Source of the DNA: an uncultured Rubripirellula sp.
Lineage (GTDB): Bacteria > Planctomycetota > Planctomycetia > Pirellulales > Pirellulaceae
Reading direction: 5' to 3'
Assembly: GCA_938045805.1 (NCBI GenBank)
Contig: CALIBL010000035.1
Coordinates: forward strand, 186,001 to 250,000
Length of the DNA: 64,000 nucleotides
Every line of letters starts with the position of its first letter. Positions within the stretch are counted from its first letter, which is position 1. Positions 1 through 9,782 of the stretch are shown piece by piece. A program made the position numbers and the translations under genes. Under the pieces are notes generated by a model. It saw only the letters and a list, made by a program, of their open reading frames with translations, had not been told where the DNA came from and did not search any database.

Positions 1-660
1 TGGCCCTACTACTTCAAGGATGTGACGGTCGATGAAGCGAGAAAATGTAAGCAGGCCTATTACGCGACCATCTCGTTTGTAGATGCACAGGTTGGTCGAT
101 TGCTCGATGCGCTCAGTGAAAATGATTTACTGGAAAAGACCATCATTGTGTTCTGGTCGGATCACGGCTACTTCTTGGGGGAAAAAGGTCTGTGGTACAA
201 GCGAAAAGCGTTTGAGCGATCTGCGAGAATGCCTTTGATCATCGCAGCGCCAGGTTACGCCTCTGGGAAAGCTAGCCGTAAGCCGGTCGAACTTCTCGAC
301 CTCTACCCAACCCTTGCAGACCTGTGCAATTTGAAAGCCCCAGAAAATCTTGAAGGAAAGTCACTTCGTCAATTGCTGACCGAACCAAATCATTCCGGAT
401 GGAACAAACCCGCTGTGACTCAGATTTGGCACAGCAAAAAAGCGTGGGGATACTCCATCAGAACGGAGCGTTACCGCTACACGGAATGGCTTGAAGGCAG
501 GGCGGGCCGTGAGCTTTATGATCACCAAACCGATCCTGACGAAATCCATAATCTCGCCGACAGCGAGACACATCGGCAAGAAATCGCAAGGCTTGCAAAG
601 ATGCTCAGGCCTTATGTGCAGCTACCGGATGCGAAACGAGAATCGATCCCGTCTCGCTAG
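1..660 (+). CDS. Sulfatase, C-terminal part (5' end outside window)
   Basis: The reading frame is open from base 1 to a TAG at 658-660, so this is the 3' end of a longer gene. The protein reads as the C-terminal half of an arylsulfatase/iduronate-2-sulfatase-type enzyme. It has the typical block FWSDHGYFLGEKG (metal/substrate-side DHG), followed by RMPLIIAAPG and the LLDLYPTLADLC block, and ends with the ELYDHQTDPDEIHNLA segment seen near the end of many planctomycete sulfatases. The formylglycine motif (C/S-x-P-x-R) must lie upstream and cannot be seen. Such enzymes remove sulfate esters from algal polysaccharides, usually after export. A GTG at position 22 could be mistaken for a start, but homology continues to its left (WPYYFKD). 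The family is clear; the substrate is not. Confidence 0.9.
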   Translation, partial: WPYYFKDVTVDEARKCKQAYYATISFVDAQVGRLLDALSENDLLEKTIIVFWSDHGYFLGEKGLWYKRKAFERSARMPLIIAAPGYASGKASRKPVELLDLYPTLADLCNLKAPENLEGKSLRQLLTEPNHSGWNKPAVTQIWHSKKAWGYSIRTERYRYTEWLEGRAGRELYDHQTDPDEIHNLADSETHRQEIARLAKMLRPYVQLPDAKRESIPSR

Positions 661-1278
661 GTCCAAAGTGATTCACCCGCAAGCCTTTTGGTACAGTGCC
701 GTTGCTTCGTATTTGAACGAAATAGCCATCAGCAACACGACCTTAGAATAAAGCCTCAAGGCCGAACGAGACAAAATGTGTGGCTAAAGACTGTGTCACG
801 CTTGTGCCAAGAATGGGTCCATGTCGCCCTTGCCAAGGTCCCGTCCAATCATTGCTAAAGCCATGCGTGTAAGCCAATGCCATCGACCATCGAAGTCAAT
901 TGAAACACCAGTGCTCAAGTGATGCTTCACAATCGTGGGTGATACAGCATACTGCTCCATCCAAAACCGCGAACACCTCCGAATAAATCATAGCCGGAAA
1001 TCTCGAAACCATCTGTATTCACATAATCAATCATGCGAACGCCCCCCCTTTTGGAACAACAACTGAGGAAAAAAAACGAGATTACCTGCCCGTTAAATCG
1101 ATCCCTGTCGTTCGCAGCGATCTACAACGTGGATTTTCTGAAGTATCCGTCTCCAGTCGCTCACGCTCGACTTGTAGATCCATCTGCCACAGTTAAGACT
1201 GTAGAGAACTGAGCCACAGGGAAGACCTAATGGCATTTGGCTCAGTTTTTTTCTTACCTAAGTGGAGTCTTCGCCGCG
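661..1278. other. Intergenic region, no gene recognised
   Basis: About 600 bases between the sulfatase stop and the STAS gene. I see no convincing coding frame, RNA gene or clear hairpin with a T-run. Frames open here are short and lack family resemblance. Confidence 0.5.
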
Positions 1279-1617
1279 ATGGAATCGACTGACGAATCGA
1301 AGCCAAGCTATTTCGTGATTAAACTTCCCAAGGTGCTGGACAATGTCTCGGCCGAATCGATGCAGTCATCACTTGATGATATTTCACTGGCTGATGGAGA
1401 GTTCATGGTGCTCGACATGACGAGCACGGAATTCATCAGCAGTGCGGGGATTCGCTTTTTGATCGTTGTCACCGAGAAGTTCCGCAAGATTGGCGGGCAG
1501 GTGCTTCTTGCTGGGCTGTGCAAAAATGTCAAATACACGCTGAAGATCTGCGGACTGTCGAAACGGTTCTCGCTGCATGAATCGGTAGAGGCCGCCATTA
1601 CATCGCTGGGCGAATAA
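1279..1617 (+). CDS. STAS-domain protein (anti-sigma factor antagonist type)
   Basis: A protein of about 112 residues, essentially a single STAS domain. The central segment MVLDMTSTEFISSAGIRFL matches the hallmark of SpoIIAA/RsbV-like antagonists, in which the serine of the S-A-G turn is the phosphorylation site. It is followed by the typical GGQVLLAGLCKNV strand-loop and a C-terminal helix. Such proteins bind anti-sigma or switch kinases when unphosphorylated. I chose the ATG at 1279; an in-frame TTG at 1237 would add 14 hydrophobic residues that do not belong to the domain. No partner kinase or phosphatase is adjacent, so the pathway is unknown. It stands alone between a sulfatase and a bestrophin. 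Confidence 0.85.
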   Translation: MESTDESKPSYFVIKLPKVLDNVSAESMQSSLDDISLADGEFMVLDMTSTEFISSAGIRFLIVVTEKFRKIGGQVLLAGLCKNVKYTLKICGLSKRFSLHESVEAAITSLGE

Positions 1618-1758
1618 ATCTGATCCAAGAATCGACGTCCTAATCATCGACGGATTCAATTTGATAGCCACCTTCGCGAGTTCACACCCCTCTCGCCATA
1701 CAGCGTCTCTCCGATCCCCTTTCTGCAACCGAGCAACAGACACCTTGATAATGATCAC

Positions 1759-2697
1759 ATGAGCCATCCCTCCCACACACCAATCTATCGAATCCATAAA
1801 AGCTGGCTCCACTCCGTGTTGAAGTGGGGGGGAACGGCATTGCCACTGTGCTATTTCCGAATTCTGATCGCCACCAGTTACTGTGTGATGCTGCAACTGT
1901 GGAATCATCTAGAAGAGGGTGACTTTGTTGAAATCAATCCATTCGGACATTCCGTTCTGGGATCGTTGATTGGTTTTCTGTTGGTCATGCGGATGAACGC
2001 GTCAAATTCACGATTTTGGGAAGGTCGTTCACACTGGGGTGCGATTGTCAATGCAAGTCGAAACCTCGCCCGCGCGGCAGCTGCATACACCGATGAGGGA
2101 AAGTATTTTTCTGGCCTGGTAGCGGGATACGCTATCAGTTTAAAGCAGTCACTTCGAGATTCTCGAGATCTTTCCGAGGCAGAAGAGTTCTTACCTAAGC
2201 AATTGTACCGAGCCACAGAATTCTACGGCAATCAACCTACAGCAATTGCGGGTGCGATGACGCACTGGGTTTCTAAACAAGCCAAGCAAGGGAATCTATC
2301 GCAAGGTGAGGTATACTACTTTGAAAAGCTAATTGCCTCCTTGGTCAATGCACAGGGCGGTTGCGAAAAGATTCAAAAAACACCACTTCCATTCGCTTAC
2401 GTTTCGCTTATTAAACTTCTGATCCTTGTTTACCTCGCAACCCTTCCGATGGTGATCTGCAGCCTTTTGGGTTGGTGGTCACCCCTTCTGATGACCATTC
2501 TTGCTCTGGGCATGTTTGGGATGGAAGAAACAAGCGTTGAAATTGAAGACCCATTTGGTACTCAGCCAAACTGTTTGAAGCTTGAAGTTCTGACCATCAC
2601 GATCACGCGAGACTCAGCTCAACTCGCGGCCTATGACGAAATCATGGAACTGGCCTCAGAGGAAGACCAATCCGATGATTCAAGCAGTCACAGCTAA
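1759..2697 (+). CDS. Bestrophin-like (UPF0187/RFP-TM) anion channel
   Basis: A 312-residue membrane protein of the bacterial bestrophin family. Visible family features are the N-terminal hydrophobic segment after the WLHSVLKWGG region, the PFGHSVLGSLIGFLLVMRMN segment, and the invariant-like cluster N-x-S-N-x-R-F-W-E-G-R followed by HWG and N-A-S-R-N-L-A-R. Further hydrophobic helices lie around residues 215-255, and an ETSVEIEDPFG block near the C-terminus matches the family's conserved ED-P-FG motif. Prokaryotic bestrophins form pentameric ion channels in the inner membrane; ion selectivity cannot be read from sequence. No obvious operon partner. The ATG at 1759 starts directly before the conserved region. 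Confidence 0.88.
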   Translation: MSHPSHTPIYRIHKSWLHSVLKWGGTALPLCYFRILIATSYCVMLQLWNHLEEGDFVEINPFGHSVLGSLIGFLLVMRMNASNSRFWEGRSHWGAIVNASRNLARAAAAYTDEGKYFSGLVAGYAISLKQSLRDSRDLSEAEEFLPKQLYRATEFYGNQPTAIAGAMTHWVSKQAKQGNLSQGEVYYFEKLIASLVNAQGGCEKIQKTPLPFAYVSLIKLLILVYLATLPMVICSLLGWWSPLLMTILALGMFGMEETSVEIEDPFGTQPNCLKLEVLTITITRDSAQLAAYDEIMELASEEDQSDDSSSHS

Positions 2698-2914
2698 ACG
2701 CTCAATCTCCCATTAAATAACGTAGCGAATTCATCAACTGATCATCCAAAAAATTTCCCCCGCGGAACGCGAGAACTCACTATCGCACGTCCCAAGGAGG
2801 CACCGACGAAGTTCATCAAGCTAAACTTTCGTCGTGTGATTTTTTGCTTCTAGAAACAGCAACACTTACACTCAAGTGTTTCCGTTTCGATGAACCAGCA
2901 ACAACGGCTTCAAA

Positions 2915-5638
2915 ATGATGCTCGCTCGGACAGGTCACCTGCTGCAATACCTTCTTCACAGTACCCAACGGGTTTTCATTGAATATCTAGCCGTGGCTAG
3001 CTTGGCGTTCTCGGTTCTTGCTTCCGCCGCTGATCTTCCCTCTTCGAAGCAGGAACCTCCAAACATCATTTTCATACTTGCCGATGACTTGGGTTGGTCC
3101 GAACTGGGCTGTTACGGAAATCAATTCAACGAAACGCCCCACCTTGATCAGCTTGCAAGCAGTGGAATCCGATTCACTCAAGCCTATGCATCGGCACCCG
3201 TCTGCTCTCCGTATCGAGCTGCCTTGCTAACAGGGAAACACCCCACGCGTTTGGGGATAACGGATTACCTTCGACCAAATTCGGCAAATGCTTTAACGAC
3301 TGAAATCAGCACGTTACCCAAGTTATTGTCCGAGCACGGATACTTCACGGGAATGATTGGTAAGTGGCACCTTACCGGCTACCAATACCACGGGGCCGAG
3401 CATGAGATTCGCCCTGAGGATCACGGATTCGCTTGGACGTTTGGTACGGAAATCAAAGGTGTCGGGAACGGTGCAAACTTTTGGCCCTACCGATTTCGTC
3501 AACAACCCATCTCATGGATTGATATTGGAGAGAACCGCTTGGGTTCGGATGAATACCTGACTGATCGGCTAAACATCGAAGCGGTGGACTTTATCGATCG
3601 TCATCATGATCAACCGTTCTTTCTTTATCTCAGCCACTATGCCCCGCATTCAATTCTCAATGGCAAAAGTGATCTTGTCGAGAAATACCGACGTAAACAT
3701 CCGCCGGGTCCATCATCTCGCGATCGCTGCTACCTCTGCGAGGATAGCGGCTTGGGTGCTGGTGATCCAGAAAACCACTGGGCACAGCACCACAATCCTC
3801 ACCTTGCCGCCATGCTCGAGTCGATTGACGAGGGGGTTGGCATGATTGTTGATCGACTGAGATCACTAAAACTTCTAGACAACACCATCATCATTTTTTC
3901 GAGCGATAACGGAGGTGAAACGAACGTCACTTCGAATGTGCCGCTGCGTGGTGGAAAGAGCCAATTGTACGAAGGCGGCGTGAGAGTTCCTTTGATCATC
4001 CACTGGCCCCGAACGGTTATCAAACCATCAGTGTCAGATTTTGTCACGCAAAACATCGACTTCTATCCGACCCTACTCGAAGCGTCTCAAATTCAAGTTT
4101 CAGGACAACCAAGTGACGGCATCTCGATTCTCGAAAACCTGCGCGGTGCACAAAACAAAACCAATCGAGAATTCATCGCTTGGCACTACCCATTGGATCA
4201 GCCCCATTTTTTAGGCGGTAAGAGTTCAAGTGGCATCCGATCCGGTGATTGGAAACTGATCGAAGATTTACACCACAGCGACACCGAACTGTACAACCTT
4301 GCGAATGACTTAAGTGAAGAAAACAATCTTGCGGCGCAGCATCCAGACGTGGTGAAGAGACTCCGGCAACAACTGACCGATTGGAAATCAGACGTTTCCG
4401 CACGCACACCATCTCGGCCATTTCTCACGCGTGTGTCAAACCTATTATTTGCTGAACATTTTGACGCCAATCACCTGAGTGAAAGGATTTGGTACAACCC
4501 CAACTGGACCACTGAAAACGGGCATTTGAAACGGCGCACTCTTGAAGCGTCAAACACAAGGATCTTTGTAAAAGATGTCAATTTCCAAGATTCCATCATC
4601 CGTTTTGACGTGCGTTTTTGTGGCGCCGATGACATCCGCCTCATGACGGGAAGCAACGGGCATTACAACACCGTGCTTCACCTGAGGTCTGATCACTTTT
4701 TCCTGCAGACAGCAAAGGATCCCGTGAACGGTTACGAGTCTTACCGACACGGGGAATGTGAATTTGACTTTGCTTCAGGACAGTGGCAAAGCGTCACCAT
4801 TGAATTTTCGGGACAAGAATGCGTTGCGCATCTTAACAATCAACTTGTAGCTCGCGCAGAACATCCAATGATTGATCAAGCACGCGATTATTTGGCGATA
4901 CAGGTGGATGCTGGCGAAGCGGAAATTGATAACTTCCAATTGTTTTCTGCAAGAAGACTTCCCGCGGACGAAGCGAGACGATCAGAACTTGATCGTCAGA
5001 TTAATCAGCACCCTATCTCCAAGTCAGACCAAGAGACCCTCAAAATCCTCGAATCAAACCTGCACGCTTGGCACAAGATGCACGATCGGCAATACCAAGA
5101 ACTAATTGCGACCGTTCAATCTATTGACCAGCAGCGGAAAGAACGATTCCGTGAAGCATTCATCTCGCACAAAGAGCGACGGCAGGAACTCAATACTGAG
5201 CGTAAACGAAGAGAGCAGAACGACAGTACTTATCGAGAAATGCTGGGTCATCGAAATCGGGCCAAACAAGCGATTGATCGCTGGTTGAAAGACAATGATC
5301 CAGATTTCGAATCTATACCCAGTAACCAAAAAGAGCAAAAAAGACATCAACTGCTGAAGGCATTTTCGAGCAATGCGGAGCTTGTGCTTCTTCAGCAATC
5401 GCTCAAGGAGATGGAGAATCGACTAAGGAAAGAGTTTCCGCAGGACTATATGACGGATGAAGTGATCCAGCAAGAAAAGCGAGAAGCGTTGGCCCGAATG
5501 AAGGATCACCCCGATTTTATTGAGCTTAATCAGAAACGTGCGACCGCCTATCGCAATCAACAAAGGTACTTGCAGCACCAAAGTGAGACGTTGCGTGAGC
5601 TTTTGGAAAAAGTCGATGCTGCGCGTCTCATCCCTTAA
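2915..5638 (+). CDS. Secreted sulfatase with C-terminal beta-sandwich-like region and long coiled coil
   Basis: A 907-residue exported enzyme. An N-terminal hydrophobic signal ends near ASAAD (about residue 40). The sulfatase domain starts with NIIFILADDLGWSELGCYGN (metal aspartates D57/D58) and carries the formylglycine motif C97-S-P-Y-R101, the GMIGKWHL block, and FSSDNGGE. It ends around residue 505. Residues about 510-680 resemble a concanavalin-like domain of the type fused to planctomycete hydrolases. The last roughly 220 residues (690-907) are strongly charged, rich in E, R, K and Q, and read as a long helical coiled coil, which is unusual for sulfatases. A sulfatase-maturing enzyme would be needed to activate Cys97 and is not in the window. 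The substrate is unknown, probably a sulfated polysaccharide. Confidence 0.9.
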   Translation: MMLARTGHLLQYLLHSTQRVFIEYLAVASLAFSVLASAADLPSSKQEPPNIIFILADDLGWSELGCYGNQFNETPHLDQLASSGIRFTQAYASAPVCSPYRAALLTGKHPTRLGITDYLRPNSANALTTEISTLPKLLSEHGYFTGMIGKWHLTGYQYHGAEHEIRPEDHGFAWTFGTEIKGVGNGANFWPYRFRQQPISWIDIGENRLGSDEYLTDRLNIEAVDFIDRHHDQPFFLYLSHYAPHSILNGKSDLVEKYRRKHPPGPSSRDRCYLCEDSGLGAGDPENHWAQHHNPHLAAMLESIDEGVGMIVDRLRSLKLLDNTIIIFSSDNGGETNVTSNVPLRGGKSQLYEGGVRVPLIIHWPRTVIKPSVSDFVTQNIDFYPTLLEASQIQVSGQPSDGISILENLRGAQNKTNREFIAWHYPLDQPHFLGGKSSSGIRSGDWKLIEDLHHSDTELYNLANDLSEENNLAAQHPDVVKRLRQQLTDWKSDVSARTPSRPFLTRVSNLLFAEHFDANHLSERIWYNPNWTTENGHLKRRTLEASNTRIFVKDVNFQDSIIRFDVRFCGADDIRLMTGSNGHYNTVLHLRSDHFFLQTAKDPVNGYESYRHGECEFDFASGQWQSVTIEFSGQECVAHLNNQLVARAEHPMIDQARDYLAIQVDAGEAEIDNFQLFSARRLPADEARRSELDRQINQHPISKSDQETLKILESNLHAWHKMHDRQYQELIATVQSIDQQRKERFREAFISHKERRQELNTERKRREQNDSTYREMLGHRNRAKQAIDRWLKDNDPDFESIPSNQKEQKRHQLLKAFSSNAELVLLQQSLKEMENRLRKEFPQDYMTDEVIQQEKREALARMKDHPDFIELNQKRATAYRNQQRYLQHQSETLRELLEKVDAARLIP

Positions 5639-5739
5639 ACAGGTGATCACATAATCGAATTGACCGTTACATTCGTCTCAACTCGATTTTTAGTCCGACC
5701 CATCCGTAAAACGCGTGCTAGATTCCACCAAGGTGCGCG

Positions 5740-8025
5740 ATGACGTCCTTGGCGCTCCCATTCAATGATCACTGTTCTCAATACACAACCTTGGCGACGA
5801 ACCTTCTCCCCACGATGAACCTCCGGCAGATCGCTCTGCTGGTGCTCGCCACGACACTTTCGTTAGTGCCGGTGCTCAGTGCGTGGGATGACGGAGGGGG
5901 GCATCGTTGGACCCAGGCAAATGCCTGTAAAGGACTGCTGGCGTTAACGGTATTGGGACTGGCAGTTGCTTGGAAACAATCCACATTCCGCCCACCGCTC
6001 CTCACTCAGCTCGGCATGCTCGTTTGGTTTTTGGGAGGCCTACAATGTGTTCCCTTGCCGCCGGGAGTGATCGAAAAACTTTCTCCAGCTTCCTTTGAGG
6101 CTTACCGAGAATGGTTACCAGAAGAAATACGAGCCGAAGTGCAAGAATGGCCAAACGCTCCGGGCTACACCGAGGCAAGTCGAGCTTTTCCCGTGAGCAT
6201 TGCTCCGCACCTTACCCGTCAAGCGTTATCGCTTCCACTCATTTTTTCCATCGGATGCTGGCTGGCCTCGATCTGCTACGCCGATGCAAGAGCCGCTTGG
6301 ATTCTGCTGACCGTACCAGTGATTGCGGGAGCGATTTTTTGCTTCTTCGGTGCGGCTGACATGATTCGGCTAAATCGAGACTGGAACGTGGAATTGCGGC
6401 AGCGACTCCTGATTACGCCGGTCGGTGCGAACGGCCCGTTCGGCCCCTTCATCAATAACAATACCTGTATTGGGTATATCAATCTTTGTCTCGGATGTGT
6501 CTTGGGATTGATCTACGCTATTTGGATTCGCGCCAAAGCCAATCGTGCTGCTCAATCCACGCGTTTCTGGCTCTCAGGGCTCGCTCTTCTTTTCACCGCG
6601 GTGATGGTAATGGGGGTTCTGGCAAGTAGCTCGAGAGGCGGATTTCTGGGGATGATCTTCGCGACGATCGTGATCTCAGCTATCAGCCTCCGCCGTTTTA
6701 AAATCGGTTGGCTCCTTCTCTTTGTGGTGATTGGCTTTGGTTCCACGCAGATGCTCGATGGGTTGGGTATCCGACAGGAAATGGAAGACAGAATCAAAAC
6801 GCTTACTGATGGAACAGCATCCAACGATCCGAGGTTGCGCAAATGGGAAGATGGCCTAAAAGCGGCCTATGCTCACCTGCCCGTTGGATCAGGTTTAGGA
6901 ACCTATCGGTACGCTCAATTACCACATGGAACAAACGCAGTTGAGCGATGGGCGGTCAACGCCGACGGCATGCACGTTGAGTGGCTGCTCGAAGGTGGCG
7001 TTTGGTTACTTCCCCTTGTTTTCCTCGGCATGATTATTTTGATTCGTGAGACTCGACTCGTTTCTCGATCCCTACCTGACCTGACCGTCGGACAGGCAAG
7101 AATTGCCCGAGCCACGACGGTTGCAGCGATCTTTTCGCTAGCTTCGCTCGTCGTGACTCAATCCTTTGACTTTGGAATCACACATATTCCGCTAATCCTA
7201 ACGATCGCAATTCTATGCGGTGGTGTTTCTCACCTAGCACAAAACGCAAAACAACTTGCAATATCAAAGGCAAAAGACGACGGGGGTCTTCCTTCCGAGG
7301 AAACAATAAATCCGATCGCACCTGAGCAAGAATTCACGACGCTCGCCAATTGCTGCCTCGCTATCTTTCTGATTGCTGGTTTGGTATGTGCCACATCTGA
7401 TCTACGCGCTGGTGGAGTTTGGCAGAAGATCATGATCCGCCGGCATGCCGACCGTAACCTACCAATCCAGGAGCGCAGCATGGATCTTGACGCGGAGATT
7501 GAAACAGTCCGCAACATGCTGACGAGCAGCCCGATTGATGCCATGGGGCACCGAGTGATGGCAACCCTACTCCTTGATCGCCAACATCGCATAGGGAGCG
7601 AATCACTCGTCAAAAGTAAAGCTGCGGCTGAGAAGCAAGCGAGCGACTGGACCTTACCGATCAATGTTCGCCGAGCGGTGCACTTAAATCAGGTGTCCCC
7701 AGAAACCGTGATGTTAGAAAACCAGAATATCCAGCAATGGCGTTTAGCACGACAGCACGCTGCATCCGCACTGGCACTAAGTCCACTCGACGATGCGACC
7801 CGAGTCCTCCTAATCGAAACGGACTTCTTAGATGAGGGACGCTCCGATGTCTCCGAGGAACTTCTAATTCAAGCGACCAAGCTACGACCGCGAACCTCGC
7901 AAATCGTGAACCACTTGGCATTACTCGCAAAGAGCTTTCCTGGCGAGGAAACAGAAAAAGTGATCCGCGAGATCGAAGAGGAATATCGCAATGCGAACAT
8001 CAAACCCGTGATTGCGAATCAATAA
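5740..8025 (+). CDS. O-antigen ligase/polymerase-like membrane protein with C-terminal repeat region
   Basis: A 761-residue polytopic membrane protein. Roughly ten hydrophobic helices fill residues 30-520, with a large loop containing the Wzy_C/O-antigen-ligase hallmark: a GSGLGTYRYAQ segment and NADGMHVEWLLEGGVW, where the H and E of H-x-E-x-L-x-E-G are typical. From about residue 560 the chain becomes soluble and helical, resembling TPR-like repeats, as in many planctomycete and verrucomicrobial polymerases. It probably polymerises or ligates exopolysaccharide repeat units at the inner membrane. The ATG at 5740 has AAGGTG five bases upstream; an internal ATG at 5815 is possible. It is followed after 25 bases by a Wzz-like gene, suggesting an exopolysaccharide operon. 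Confidence 0.85.
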   Translation: MTSLALPFNDHCSQYTTLATNLLPTMNLRQIALLVLATTLSLVPVLSAWDDGGGHRWTQANACKGLLALTVLGLAVAWKQSTFRPPLLTQLGMLVWFLGGLQCVPLPPGVIEKLSPASFEAYREWLPEEIRAEVQEWPNAPGYTEASRAFPVSIAPHLTRQALSLPLIFSIGCWLASICYADARAAWILLTVPVIAGAIFCFFGAADMIRLNRDWNVELRQRLLITPVGANGPFGPFINNNTCIGYINLCLGCVLGLIYAIWIRAKANRAAQSTRFWLSGLALLFTAVMVMGVLASSSRGGFLGMIFATIVISAISLRRFKIGWLLLFVVIGFGSTQMLDGLGIRQEMEDRIKTLTDGTASNDPRLRKWEDGLKAAYAHLPVGSGLGTYRYAQLPHGTNAVERWAVNADGMHVEWLLEGGVWLLPLVFLGMIILIRETRLVSRSLPDLTVGQARIARATTVAAIFSLASLVVTQSFDFGITHIPLILTIAILCGGVSHLAQNAKQLAISKAKDDGGLPSEETINPIAPEQEFTTLANCCLAIFLIAGLVCATSDLRAGGVWQKIMIRRHADRNLPIQERSMDLDAEIETVRNMLTSSPIDAMGHRVMATLLLDRQHRIGSESLVKSKAAAEKQASDWTLPINVRRAVHLNQVSPETVMLENQNIQQWRLARQHAASALALSPLDDATRVLLIETDFLDEGRSDVSEELLIQATKLRPRTSQIVNHLALLAKSFPGEETEKVIREIEEEYRNANIKPVIANQ

Positions 8026-8050
8026 AGACAAATCGCGTTAAGACGAAGAC

Positions 8051-9616
8051 ATGAAAAAAAACAGCAACCTACTCGCTACCCTCATCGCACTCATCGCATG
8101 GACGACGATGGGTGGATTGATCGGCTTTGCTACCGGCTACATCGTTTACGTCAAGCAAACCGCGGTCTTTCAATCTACCGGCACCTTGAACGTCACGACG
8201 CTGAAAGAAAACTCATCGTCAGATAACACAGCTAATTCGAAGACGACGACTGACCTCTCTTCGATGATCGCGAGTCAGGAAGTACTTGCCAAGGCTGTTA
8301 GCGACGGCAAACTTGGCAGACTGTTCGGGATTAGCGGTAAGGATGCTCAGGAAATCGCGCAGAACATTCAAGTCAGCGGAAACCTGGATGTCGTCAGAGG
8401 CCCCACAAGTGATGTTGGAACTGCCTATGATCTTCAATTCCGAGGTTTGACCCCCAGTAGTGCCCAAGTCGCTCTGAACGCGATCTGTGAGGCCGCCGCG
8501 TCCATTTTGTCTGAAGGCGGTCACGCAGACCAATGGCAGCAGGCCGTTGAACTGCTAACGGAAGTCAGACTAGAAATCGAAGATCGCATTGAAAAACTTG
8601 AGCAGCAGCGCGCGTTGATCTCGCCCCAAGTGACCTCCGTCAAACTTGATGGCATGACCATATCCGGATTGACCGTCCAATTCACAAATCTACAGCAACA
8701 AGTCGCCGAACTTGAATCCTTGAGAACGGGTCTCGAAGAAAAGCTCAATCATGTCGAATCGCTTATCCAGGAGGGCGGATCGACCGAGGCCATCCTGGTG
8801 AGTTTAAATGTCCCGGTCACTCGCGCACCGGTTCAAATCAAACCGCCTGCGACTCCAACAAAGGACGCATCAAAAATTGAGGCGGAACGCCAAATTGCGT
8901 CTGCGAAGCGAATGCAAGCTGAGCGAGAGATCCGCATCAAAATGGAACCTCTTCTAGCTGAACTAGAAAACCTTCGCGAACGATACGGCGAAAAACACCC
9001 GAAGGTGGTGTTCAAAAAGTCGGAGATTGAAGTCTTTCAATTACAGATTGATGCACTAGGTCCTGCGATTACGGAAGAGCCTCGAAACCCCAGCGAAAAG
9101 AATAACAGCGGAACGAATAACTTGAATAGTGGTACCCTCAATCAAGAGAACTCCAACAATACGGAATCGGACAGAGGTACTAATGAATCCGACACCATAA
9201 CGGCATCCAAGCCTGATACGGATGGCGAAAAAGTCATCGCAGCGTTGAATGCGTTAAAGCGAGAAAAGCAGGAAGTGGGCACTCGTTACGAAGAGCAAAA
9301 CACGCTGCTCCAAGAGCTTGCAGAAAAGATCAGTCAGGAAGAGATGAAATCTCGCGAGTACCAACGTCTGACTGATGCTGTCGTCACGCAACATCAACTC
9401 CTACAGCAAACCGTTTCTCGGCTTTCTAAATTGCCGCAACACTCACCATTTTCAGGGCGTATTGTTTCGGTGATCAATCAACCAACTCCAGGGAAGCAGA
9501 TCAGTCCAGTTCTGCAACCCCTTTTGCAAACAAGTGTTGGAGCCGGCCTGCTTGCAGGACTCGGACTGTTCGTCCTTGTCTTTTTAGCATCCCTGATGAC
9601 ATCAGAAACCGAATGA
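8051..9616 (+). CDS. Wzz-like polysaccharide chain-length/co-polymerase protein
   Basis: A 521-residue protein with the classic co-polymerase layout: a membrane helix near the N-terminus (about residues 8-32), a long periplasmic region rich in predicted coiled coil (170-330 and 390-470), and a second membrane helix near the C-terminus (about 490-515) preceded by a proline-containing NQPTPGKQISP segment, as in Wzz/PCP proteins. An asparagine/serine-rich insert at about 350-385 is likely a flexible linker. It lacks the cytoplasmic tyrosine-kinase domain found in PCP-2a fusions. It starts 25 bases after the polymerase gene and probably sets polymer length or couples to export. Confidence 0.85.
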   Translation: MKKNSNLLATLIALIAWTTMGGLIGFATGYIVYVKQTAVFQSTGTLNVTTLKENSSSDNTANSKTTTDLSSMIASQEVLAKAVSDGKLGRLFGISGKDAQEIAQNIQVSGNLDVVRGPTSDVGTAYDLQFRGLTPSSAQVALNAICEAAASILSEGGHADQWQQAVELLTEVRLEIEDRIEKLEQQRALISPQVTSVKLDGMTISGLTVQFTNLQQQVAELESLRTGLEEKLNHVESLIQEGGSTEAILVSLNVPVTRAPVQIKPPATPTKDASKIEAERQIASAKRMQAEREIRIKMEPLLAELENLRERYGEKHPKVVFKKSEIEVFQLQIDALGPAITEEPRNPSEKNNSGTNNLNSGTLNQENSNNTESDRGTNESDTITASKPDTDGEKVIAALNALKREKQEVGTRYEEQNTLLQELAEKISQEEMKSREYQRLTDAVVTQHQLLQQTVSRLSKLPQHSPFSGRIVSVINQPTPGKQISPVLQPLLQTSVGAGLLAGLGLFVLVFLASLMTSETE

Positions 9617-9782
9617 GCCGAGCTGAATAATCGGCACAACTGGTTCTACGCGTCGATTCCCCCTTATCGGCTCACCCTCTGTATTTTGTGCTTCTGTTGG
9701 GCACAAAACGTTCGACGCCAGAAAATGTCATAAATAGCATCGAAAGGAAATCACCACTCCGCGATTTCCTATTGGAAGAACT

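Noticed and set aside
491-751. Plus-strand frame overlapping the sulfatase 3' end
   Set aside because: It overlaps a clear sulfatase in another frame and has no family resemblance or ribosome site.
1384-1908. Minus-strand frame of 174 codons across the STAS and bestrophin genes
   Set aside because: It is antisense to two well-supported genes and its translation has no recognisable domain.
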